From Streptomyces sp. NBS 14/10 (GTDB taxonomy: Bacteria > Actinomycetota > Actinomycetes > Streptomycetales > Streptomycetaceae), in contig NZ_NCSM01000003.1 in the NCBI RefSeq assembly GCF_002224125.1, forward strand, positions 317,747 through 381,746: DNA of 64,000 bases. Direction: 5' to 3'. This document shows positions 9,244-16,049 of the stretch, one piece after another. Every line of letters starts with the position of its first letter. Positions within the stretch are counted from its first letter, which is position 1. Under the pieces are notes generated by a model. That model was not told the origin of the DNA and did not search any database. It saw only the letters and a list, made by a program, of their open reading frames with translations. A program made the translations under genes and the position numbers.

Positions 9244-10500
9244 CTACGGCAACACCCGGTAACCCGCCTCGCGCAGCGCCTCCCGCACCTCGTCGCAGTG
9301 CTCGGGCCCCTTCGTCTCGAGGTGCAGCTCCACCTCGGCCTCGGTGAGCCCGAGCCGCGGATCGGTCCGTACATGGCCCACGTCCAGCACATTCGCATCG
9401 ACCGTCGTCAGTGCCGCCAACAGGGTGGCGAGCGCCCCCGGCCGGTCCGTGAGCCGCAGCCGCAGCGAGAGATAGCGCCCCGCCGCGGCCATGCCGTGCC
9501 GCAGGATGCGCTGCATCAGCAGCGGATCCACATTGCCGCCCGAGAGCACCGCCACCACCGGCCCCTCGAAGGACTCCGGCTCCGCGAGCAGCGCGGCCAC
9601 CGAGCAGGCCCCGGCCGGCTCGACCACCAGCTTCGCCCGCTCCAGACACAGCAGCAGCGCCGCGGCCAGCGCGTCCTCGGACACCGTACGGACCTCGTCC
9701 ACGAGCTCGTCGATGATCCGGAACGGCACATCGCCGGGGCGCCCCACCTTGATCCCGTCGGCCATCGTCGTGGGCGACTCGATCGACACCGGATGCCCGG
9801 CGGCCAGCGAGGGCGGATACGCCGCGGCGCCCGCCGCCTGCACCCCCACCACCCGTACATCCGGCCGCAGCGCCTTCACCGCCACCGCCACCCCGGCCGC
9901 GAGCCCGCCGCCGCCGACGCCGACCACGACCGTGCGTACTTCCGGGCACTGTTCCAGGACCTCCAGGCCCAACGTGCCCTGCCCGGCGATGATGTCCGGG
10001 TGGTCGAAGGGGTGGATGAAGACCGCGCCCGTGCGCCGGGCGTACTCCTGCGCGGCGTGCATCGTCTCGTCCACGATCTGGCCGTGCAGCCGCACATCGG
10101 CGCCGTAGTCCCGGGTGGCCGCGATCTTCGGCAGCGGCGCGCCCTGCGGCATGAAGACGGTCGAACGCACACCCAGCAGCGAGGCGGCCAGCGCGACGCC
10201 CTGCGCATGGTTCCCGGCGCTGGCCGCCACCACGCCCGCGGCCCGCTCCTCGGCGCTGAGCCCGGCGATCCGCACGTACGCCCCGCGCAGCTTGAAAGAG
10301 CCCGTACGCTGCAGGTTCTCGCACTTCAGATGCACCGGCGAACCCACCAGACCGGACAGATAGCGGCTGCCTTCGAGCGCGGTGACCCGGGAGACCCCCG
10401 AGAGCATTTTCTGCGCCGCACGCACCTCGTCGAGCGTGATCACGGACGTCGGAACACCGGAAGACGAGGTACCGGAAGTGCGGGTAGTGCGTGGGGCCAT
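9244..10500 (-). CDS. ilvA: threonine ammonia-lyase
   Basis: A PLP-dependent fold-type II enzyme that deaminates L-threonine to 2-oxobutanoate, feeding isoleucine synthesis or catabolism. The 418 residues include the Schiff-base lysine motif GSFKLRGAY, the SAGNHAQGVA loop and the phosphate-binding GVGGGGLAAG, followed by a C-terminal ACT-type domain (YLSLRLRLTDRPGALATLLAAL). Length and the single ACT-like domain match the shorter, TdcB-like class. The start ATG 10500 gives a short leader (MAPRTTRTSG); a start further downstream is possible. It is divergent from the MarR gene. Confidence 0.92.
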   Translation of the reverse strand: MAPRTTRTSGTSSSGVPTSVITLDEVRAAQKMLSGVSRVTALEGSRYLSGLVGSPVHLKCENLQRTGSFKLRGAYVRIAGLSAEERAAGVVAASAGNHAQGVALAASLLGVRSTVFMPQGAPLPKIAATRDYGADVRLHGQIVDETMHAAQEYARRTGAVFIHPFDHPDIIAGQGTLGLEVLEQCPEVRTVVVGVGGGGLAAGVAVAVKALRPDVRVVGVQAAGAAAYPPSLAAGHPVSIESPTTMADGIKVGRPGDVPFRIIDELVDEVRTVSEDALAAALLLCLERAKLVVEPAGACSVAALLAEPESFEGPVVAVLSGGNVDPLLMQRILRHGMAAAGRYLSLRLRLTDRPGALATLLAALTTVDANVLDVGHVRTDPRLGLTEAEVELHLETKGPEHCDEVREALREAGYRVLP

Positions 10501-10646
10501 GGTCCCAAGTCTCGCAGCTCGCCCCACACGCACCAGCGGCGGCCGGATCCGGGCGGCAGGTTTCTGCAGCCCCCGTACGGGCGGGCCCCCAGCCGCGTAC
10601 TCTGTGCCCCATCCCACAGACCACCGCATGAAGTGAGCCTTAGTCC

Positions 10647-11147
10647 ATGCCCACCCAATCGGACATGACGACCCACCTCGACACCGGCGTACTCGACCTC
10701 CTGCAGCACCAGGTCGCGGTCTTCGCCCGGCGCGCCGAACAGACCCGCCTCGGCGGCGTCGGACAGGCCCGCAACTCCATGGACCGCGCCGCATATCTGC
10801 TGCTCAACCGGCTCGACAAGGAAGGACCGATGGGCGTCAAGGCGCTCGCCGCGGGCATGGGCATCGACTCGTCCACCGTCACCCGCCAGGTCGCCCCGCT
10901 CGTCGACTCCGGCATGGTCAAGCGCACCTCCCACCCCGAGGACGGCCGCGCGGTCGTCCTCCAGCTCTCCCCGCGCGGCAAGGCCCGCCTGGAGGAGGTG
11001 CGGTCCTCACGGCGCGCCCTGATGGCGCAGGTGACCGACGACTGGACCGTGGAGGAGCGGGACATCTTCTGCGATCTGCTCACCCGTTTCAACGTCGCGC
11101 TGGCCGCCGCGCACGCCACAGTGCCCCAGGCGGCGTCCGCATCCTGA
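10647..11147 (+). CDS. MarR-family transcriptional regulator
   Basis: A 166-residue protein with a winged helix-turn-helix: MGVKALAAGMGIDSSTVTRQVAPLVDSGMVKRTSHPEDGRAVVLQLSPRGK is the MarR HTH plus wing (DGRA tip). Helices on either side form the dimer interface. It probably binds DNA as a dimer and responds to a small ligand. Its targets are unknown; the divergent ilvA is the nearest candidate. A possible -10 (TACTCT, around 10599) precedes it. Confidence 0.92.
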   Translation: MPTQSDMTTHLDTGVLDLLQHQVAVFARRAEQTRLGGVGQARNSMDRAAYLLLNRLDKEGPMGVKALAAGMGIDSSTVTRQVAPLVDSGMVKRTSHPEDGRAVVLQLSPRGKARLEEVRSSRRALMAQVTDDWTVEERDIFCDLLTRFNVALAAAHATVPQAASAS

Positions 11148-11264
11148 GCCAGTTCTGAGCCACCCCGCAGCACCTCCGGGGGCACGCCTCTTGACCGGGT
11201 GGCCGTGCCTGCCGTGTCCTGAAGGGGGACCCGTGTCCTGAAAGGGACGGGAGGCGGAGGACGG

Positions 11265-11780
11265 GTGCGCGAGAGGCGGGCAGCACGGGAAAGCCGCCGC
11301 GCCCGGGAGTTCGCGGCGTTCGCCGCGGGGGCGGGCGGTCGGCTGCTGCATGCGGCCACACTGCTCACGGGGGAAGCACCGGGGGACATTCCAGGGGGAC
11401 CACTGGGGGAGAACAGCGCCGCCGAGCGCCTGCTGACCGCCGCGCTCGCCCGCACCTACGCCCGCTGGGACCGGCTGCGCGGAGAAGATCCGTACGACCA
11501 CACCCGCCGGGAACTGGCCACCCTCTTCGCCAACCGCGCCTGGCGCTACCGCCGGCCGCGCGACGGCCTCCTGGGACGGCTCACCCCGCAGGAACGCCTG
11601 GTGCTGGTGTTGCGGCTGCAGGAGGGCGTGGCGGAGGAGCAGGCCGCGGCCGCCCTCGGACTGCCGGTCGAGCGGGTGCGCGCCATCTGTACGCGCTCGG
11701 TGGCGCTGATGCGCAGCCACGCGCCGGAGACGCGAAGCGCACGCCCGGAGCCCCGCCGGGCGGCGGGGGCGGCGTCATGA
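11265..11780 (+). CDS. ECF/SigE-like RNA polymerase sigma factor-like protein
   Basis: A 171-residue protein. The N-terminal half (FAAFAAGAGGRLLHAATLLTGE, then ERLLTAALARTYARWDRLRGEDPYDHTRREL) resembles region 2 of the SigE/SigK-type ECF family. The C-terminal LTPQERLVLVLRLQEGVAEEQAAAALGLPVERVRAICTRSV is a sigma region 4 helix-turn-helix. The polymerase-binding region is altered by a Gly/Pro-rich insertion (GDIPGGPLGEN), so activity as a true sigma factor is uncertain. The GTG start follows ggaggcggagg. It heads an operon with a mini-ORF and a small membrane protein that could act as a partner or anti-sigma. Confidence 0.75.
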   Translation: MRERRAARESRRAREFAAFAAGAGGRLLHAATLLTGEAPGDIPGGPLGENSAAERLLTAALARTYARWDRLRGEDPYDHTRRELATLFANRAWRYRRPRDGLLGRLTPQERLVLVLRLQEGVAEEQAAAALGLPVERVRAICTRSVALMRSHAPETRSARPEPRRAAGAAS

Positions 11781-11839
11781 GCTTCCCGGACCGCAAGGCC
11801 GGCCCCATGAGCCTCCCCGAGCAGAAGGCGGACTCATGA
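11777..11839 (+). CDS. 20-codon mini-ORF from a duplicated start region
   Basis: ATG at 11777 overlaps the stop of the sigma-like gene (ATGA). It encodes MSFPDRKAGPMSLPEQKADS and ends with a TGA that overlaps the ATG of the next gene (ATGA). Its first seven codons almost repeat the first codons of the next gene (MSFPDRK). A third partial copy (MSLPEQK) lies in between. It probably arose by tandem duplication of the start region and now passes ribosomes between the two genes. Whether the peptide itself matters is unknown. Confidence 0.5.
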   Translation: MSFPDRKAGPMSLPEQKADS

Positions 11840-12087
11840 GCTTCCCCGACCGCAAGGAGGACGAGGTCCGCCGCATGCTGAACGGCCCGTACCCGGCCGT
11901 GCCGCCGGACCTGGCCGACCGGGCGGCCGGGCGGGGGCGGCGGATGCTGCGCCGCCACCGCGCCGTACGGGCCGTCGGCTGGGTCCTGCTGATCGCCGCG
12001 ATCATCGCCTTCACGGTCTGGGCGGTGATCGTCCAGCCGTGGACGACGCCGCCGACCGACACCACGCCTCCCCTGGAGGGGTGGTGA
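11836..12087 (+). CDS. small membrane protein downstream of sigma-like gene
   Basis: An 83-residue protein with a basic cytosolic N-terminus (GRGRRMLRRHRAVRAV), one transmembrane helix (about residues 50-70, GWVLLIAAIIAFTVWAVIV), and a short Pro/Thr-rich outer tail. It is translationally coupled to the upstream mini-ORF and sigma-like gene. A membrane partner of a sigma factor would fit, but no zinc anti-sigma motif is present and the function is unknown. Confidence 0.7.
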   Translation: MSFPDRKEDEVRRMLNGPYPAVPPDLADRAAGRGRRMLRRHRAVRAVGWVLLIAAIIAFTVWAVIVQPWTTPPTDTTPPLEGW

Positions 12088-12106
12088 CGGCGGTAAGCGG
12101 ACCGGA

Positions 12107-13297
12107 TTACGCGAGAGCCTGGCTGAGATCCGCGAGCAGATCGTCGACCGCCTCGATGCCCACCGAGAGCCGGACCAGATCGGCGGGCACCTCCAGGGCC
12201 GACCCCGCCACCGAGGCGTGCGTCATCCGGCCCGGGTGCTCGATCAGCGACTCGACGCCGCCCAGCGACTCGCCGAGCGTGAACAGCCGCGCCCGGTCGC
12301 AGACGTCGACCGCCGCCTGCTCGCCGCCCGCGACGCGGAAGGAGACCATGCCGCCGAAAGCCCGCATCTGCTTGGCCGCGACCTCGTGCCCCGCGTGCCC
12401 GGGCAGCCCCGGGTAGAAGACCTCGGTCACCTTGGGGTGCGCGACAAGCAGCTCCGCGACGCGCGTGGCGTTCGCGCTGTGCCGGTCCATCCGTACGGCG
12501 AGGGTCTTGATGCCGCGCAGCACCAGCCAGGAGTCGAACGGCCCGGCGACCGCGCCCATGGCGTTCTGGTGGAAGGCCAGTTCGTCGCCGAGGGCGGGGT
12601 CGGAGACCACGAGCGCGCCGCCGACGACGTCCGAGTGGCCGCCCATGTACTTGGTCGTCGAGTGCACGACGACATCCGCGCCCAGCGCGAGCGGCTGCTG
12701 CAGATACGGGCTGGCGAAGGTGTTGTCGACGACGAGACGGGCCCCGGCGGTACGGGCGATGTCGGCGACCGCGGCGATGTCGGTGATGCCGAGCAGCGGA
12801 TTGCTCGGGGTCTCGACCCAGATCACCTTCGTACGGGGCCGCAGCTCGGCCCGCACCGCGGCCGGGTCGGAGGTGTCGGCGACCGACCACTCCACGCCCC
12901 ACCGCTCGGCGACCTTGGCGAAGAGGCGGAACGTGCCGCCGTACGCGTCGTTCGGGATGACGACGTGGTCACCGGGCACCAGCAGCGTGCGCAGCAGGCA
13001 GTCCTCGGCGGCGAGCCCGGACGCGAAGGCGAGGCCGCGGCGCCCGCCCTCCAGCGCCGCCAGGTTCTCCTCGAGGGCGGTGCGGGTGGGGTTGGCGGAG
13101 CGGCTGTACTCGTATCCGCCGCGGAGCCCGCCCACCCCGTCCTGCTTATAGGTGGAGACCTGGTAGATCGGAGGGACGACGGCGCCCGTGAGCGGGTCCG
13201 CCTCCTGCCCCGCGTGGATGGCGAGGGTTTCGAAGCTCTGCGCGCTGCGCCCCGCACCGTTGTGCGGGTCGGGCTGCTGGGTGTGCTGCTCGGTCAT
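12107..13297 (-). CDS. metB: cystathionine gamma-synthase/lyase (Cys/Met metabolism PLP enzyme)
   Basis: A 396-residue PLP enzyme of trans-sulfuration. Family features are SFETLAIHAGQEADPLTGAVVPPIYQVSTY at the N-terminus, YEYSRSANPTRTALEENLAALEGG, SGLAAED, the PLP lysine in VHSTTKYMGGHSDVVGGA, and the C-terminal FTLGESLGGVESLIEHP. Synthase and lyase activities cannot be told apart by eye. ATG 13297 has no clear SD; a GTG at 13318 is possible. The gene runs convergently into the small membrane-protein gene with 19 nt between them. Confidence 0.92.
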   Translation of the reverse strand: MTEQHTQQPDPHNGAGRSAQSFETLAIHAGQEADPLTGAVVPPIYQVSTYKQDGVGGLRGGYEYSRSANPTRTALEENLAALEGGRRGLAFASGLAAEDCLLRTLLVPGDHVVIPNDAYGGTFRLFAKVAERWGVEWSVADTSDPAAVRAELRPRTKVIWVETPSNPLLGITDIAAVADIARTAGARLVVDNTFASPYLQQPLALGADVVVHSTTKYMGGHSDVVGGALVVSDPALGDELAFHQNAMGAVAGPFDSWLVLRGIKTLAVRMDRHSANATRVAELLVAHPKVTEVFYPGLPGHAGHEVAAKQMRAFGGMVSFRVAGGEQAAVDVCDRARLFTLGESLGGVESLIEHPGRMTHASVAGSALEVPADLVRLSVGIEAVDDLLADLSQALA

Positions 13298-13420
13298 GGG
13301 GCCGAGGGTAATGCCCACCGCGGTACTAGCGGGTTCAACGACCGGGCGGGCACATAGGCTGGAGCACAGACGTTCTCACTACGGGTACCGGGCATACAGC
13401 AGGGGCAGCAGGGGACACAC

Positions 13421-14518
13421 ATGGAGTATCTGATCTTCCTCATCGCCATCGTCATGATCGGCGGTGTCCTCATCGTGCCCGCCGTGCGCCGGATGCGCGG
13501 CGGCAGCGAGGCCAACCGCGGCGCGGTGCTCGCCACGGACCCGGGGGCGTACGGCTTCGTACCGCGCGACCAGTTGGACGTACGGCTGCCCGGCCCGGAC
13601 CGCGAGCTGATCGAGGCTCTGGAGGAGGTCCAGCGCACCCAGGACTGGCAGCCCGCCGCCCGCCTGCTGGCCCTCACCGACGCGACTTCCGAACTGCGCT
13701 GGCAGCGGGTCCAGACCCTGGCGGGCGCGGCAGCGTTCGAGCTGGCCCAGGCGCCGGGCCAGGGCGGCATGTGGCTGCGCACCTGGCGGGTCGCGGCGCC
13801 CGAGGACCCGGGCGCGGCCGCCGTGCACGCGGAGTTCCTGGTCCGCCAGGCGCTGCGCGACCCGTCGTCCGAGGACTTCCGGATGATCCTGGAGGAGGCC
13901 CGTACGGTCTGCGCCGAGGCGGCGCGGCTGGCGCCGGACGACCCCGTGCCGTACATCATCGAGCTCGGCATCGCCCGCGGCCTCGTCTACCGGCAGGCCG
14001 ACTTCGAAGAGCTCTGGTCCAAGGTCACCGAGCGCGCCCCGCACCACATGGGCGCCCACCTCGCCGCGCTCCACTACTGGTGCGAGAAGTGGCACGGCTC
14101 GCAGGCCCTCGCCGACGCCTTCAGCCACGCCGCCGCCGGCTCCGCCCCGGCCAAGAGCCTGCTGCCCGCCCTCCCCCTCTTCGCGGTCTTCGAGCACCTC
14201 CCGGAGGCCAACCTGGTACGCACCCTGTACCAGAGCGCGGTCGTCACCCGCGCCATCGAAGGCGCCCTCTTCGCGGTCCGCGAGGCCCCGGCCGACCACC
14301 CGGTCCAGCCCCACGTCCGTCACCTGCTGGTCTGGTTCCTGGTGCGCGCCGAGCGCTACGCGGAGGCGATGGACCAGCTCCGCCACGTGGACGGACACGT
14401 GGGCGCGGTCCCGTGGTCGTACGGCACGGACCCGGCGGCGGAGTACACCGTCTACCGGGCGCTGGCGGTGGCGGGCTGGGAGGGCCGGGGCGGCACGCCG
14501 GCGACGCTGCCGCGCTGA
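13421..14518 (+). CDS. membrane-anchored conserved actinobacterial protein with TPR-like helices
   Basis: A 365-residue protein starting with a transmembrane anchor (MEYLIFLIAIVMIGGVLIVPAV). The rest is a cytosolic or outer helical domain rich in Ala, Glu and Arg with repeated helix pairs (for example QDWQPAARLLALTDATSELRWQRVQTLAGAAAFELA and DEDFRMILEEARTVCAEAARLAPDD-like blocks), resembling degenerate TPRs. No enzyme motif is visible. Similar proteins are common beside metB in Streptomyces; the function is unknown. Confidence 0.75.
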   Translation: MEYLIFLIAIVMIGGVLIVPAVRRMRGGSEANRGAVLATDPGAYGFVPRDQLDVRLPGPDRELIEALEEVQRTQDWQPAARLLALTDATSELRWQRVQTLAGAAAFELAQAPGQGGMWLRTWRVAAPEDPGAAAVHAEFLVRQALRDPSSEDFRMILEEARTVCAEAARLAPDDPVPYIIELGIARGLVYRQADFEELWSKVTERAPHHMGAHLAALHYWCEKWHGSQALADAFSHAAAGSAPAKSLLPALPLFAVFEHLPEANLVRTLYQSAVVTRAIEGALFAVREAPADHPVQPHVRHLLVWFLVRAERYAEAMDQLRHVDGHVGAVPWSYGTDPAAEYTVYRALAVAGWEGRGGTPATLPR

Positions 14519-14555
14519 GCCGCTGCCGCGCTGAGGGGGGCGTGGGGCGTCGTGG

Positions 14556-15062
14556 TCAGCCCTCCGTACGGGCGGGCAGCCGCCATCCCGGGCGCGGGAA
14601 GTGGCAGGTGTAGCCGTCCGGGTAGCGCTGAAGGTAGTCCTGGTGCTCGGGCTCGGCCTCCCAGAAGGGGCCGACCGGCTCCACCTCGGTGACGACCTTG
14701 CCCGGCCACAGTCCGGAGGCGTCCACATCCGCGATCGTGTCCTCGGCGATCCGCTTCTGCTCGTCGTCGACGTAGTAGATCCCCGAGCGGTAGCTGAGGC
14801 CGATGTCGTTGCCCTGGCGGTTCTTGGTGCTCGGGTCGTGGATCTGGAAGAAGAACTCCAGGAGCGCACGGAAGTCGGTCTTCGCGGGGTCGAAAAGGAT
14901 CTCGATGGCCTCCGCGTGCGTGCCGTGGTTACGGTACGTCGCGTTCGGCACGTCACCCCCGGTGTATCCGACCCGGGTCGCCGTCACCCCCGGAAGGCGC
15001 CGGATCAGCTCCTCCATCCCCCAGAAGCATCCGCCCGCCAGCACGGCCCTCTGCGCAGCCAT
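14556..15062 (-). CDS. msrA: peptide-methionine (S)-S-oxide reductase MsrA
   Basis: MsrA repairs oxidised methionine using thioredoxin. The 168-residue product has the catalytic [17 protein letters not shown] motif at residues 10-26 (active-site Cys), [41 protein letters not shown] and a C-terminal [21 protein letters not shown]. Length is normal. ATG 15062 is preceded by ggaggg at 5-6 nt, which fixes the start. Confidence 0.95.
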   Translation of the reverse strand: MAAQRAVLAGGCFWGMEELIRRLPGVTATRVGYTGGDVPNATYRNHGTHAEAIEILFDPAKTDFRALLEFFFQIHDPSTKNRQGNDIGLSYRSGIYYVDDEQKRIAEDTIADVDASGLWPGKVVTEVEPVGPFWEAEPEHQDYLQRYPDGYTCHFPRPGWRLPARTEG

Positions 15063-15294
15063 TACGGCCCTCCAATATCTGTCAGCTCGGTCGTTCGGGC
15101 TACTCGGCTCGCACACCACCGGAATCCCACGGACACTGCTCTCAACGCATGAGGGTCGCAACCGATTCCGTGCCCGCCCGACCGGCCCTGCAGCCGACTC
15201 CCCGGCGAAGTGAACGGCCGTCGTTGATCAGTGGCCGCCCAGACCGACCGGCCGCTGCCCGCCACACGCGCGTCACGCAGGTACACCCGGGCTA

Positions 15295-15768
15295 CGCCGG
15301 CGCACTCCCGCGTTCGTACGCAACCGGCGGTTCGACGTGCTGGCCGCGAACAAGTGGGCCCGCGCGCTCGCCCCGATGTACGAGCCCGGGCACAACCTGG
15401 CCCGGGACATGTTCCTCGTCCCCGGGACCCGCCGGCTGTTCCCTGACTGGCCGGAGATCGCCGCGCAGACGGCCGCGGCCCTGCGCGCCGAAGCCGACCC
15501 ACGCGACCCGGGGACCGCCCGGCTCGTCGCCGAACTGGAGGCGGACGACGAATTCCGCGGCCTGTGGGCGCGGCACGACGCACGCCCCTCCCGCGACGAG
15601 CTCAAACGATTCGCGCTTCCGGTCGTCGGGGAGCTCGCCCTGCGGCGACAGGCGCTCACCGTCGGGGGCGCCGAGCAGCAAGTGATCATCGTCTACCAGG
15701 CGGTGCCCGGAAGCCCCTCCGCGGCCGCCCTTGCCAGGGTCTTCAGCTGTTGGGCGCTTCGCTTATGA
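15295..15768 (+). pseudogene. remnant of an XRE/MmyB-type regulator (ligand-binding domain only)
   Basis: The frame from about 15295 reads TPAFVRNRRFDVLAANKWARAL, then GHNLARDMFLVPGTRRLFPDWPEIA, RLVAELEADDEFRGLWARHD, FALPVVGELALRRQALTV and VVYQAVPGSPSA-like sequence. This is the MmyB-like ligand-binding domain normally found after an N-terminal HTH in about 280-residue Streptomyces regulators. The HTH and middle region are absent: the frame closes at a stop (15211-15213) and the sequence before it belongs to the msrA upstream region. The last residues (VFSCWALRL) depart from the family just where the TnpB element appears to begin. A GTG at 15337 might still start translation, but the gene cannot encode a DNA-binding regulator. 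Confidence 0.7.
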
Positions 15769-15796
15769 AGCCTTGTTGATGGTGCATAGCAAGGCT
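15769..15796. repeat. 7-bp hairpin at the presumed left end of the TnpB element
   Basis: agccttg (15769-15775) and caaggct (15790-15796) are perfect inverted repeats around a 14-nt loop, directly after the truncated MmyB remnant. From here to about 15930 the sequence is visibly richer in T and lower in GC than its surroundings. Subterminal hairpins at element ends are known for IS200/IS605 and tnpB-only elements, so this may be the left end. No target-site junction can be proven from one copy. The 280 nt up to the tnpB start hold no other supported gene. Confidence 0.4.
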
Positions 15797-16049
15797 GGCG
15801 TGGATGCGTGGGTAATTCAGCGAACTGTCATTCGATTGTGTGGGGTTCGCGTTGGTTTTGTCTATTTGGTAATGGCGTGGTCATAGGGTGTGTGGTCATG
15901 GAGCTTCTTCGGTTGTTGGTGGCCGCGCAGGGTGGGTGTACGCCCGGGGGCACTGCGGCTGAGGATCGGCGATCCGGTCCCCGGCACCGGCAGCGGAGGT
16001 CCGGGGCGCTTCTCCGCTACCGGGCGTGGGGAGGGTCGTGGCTAGGTTG

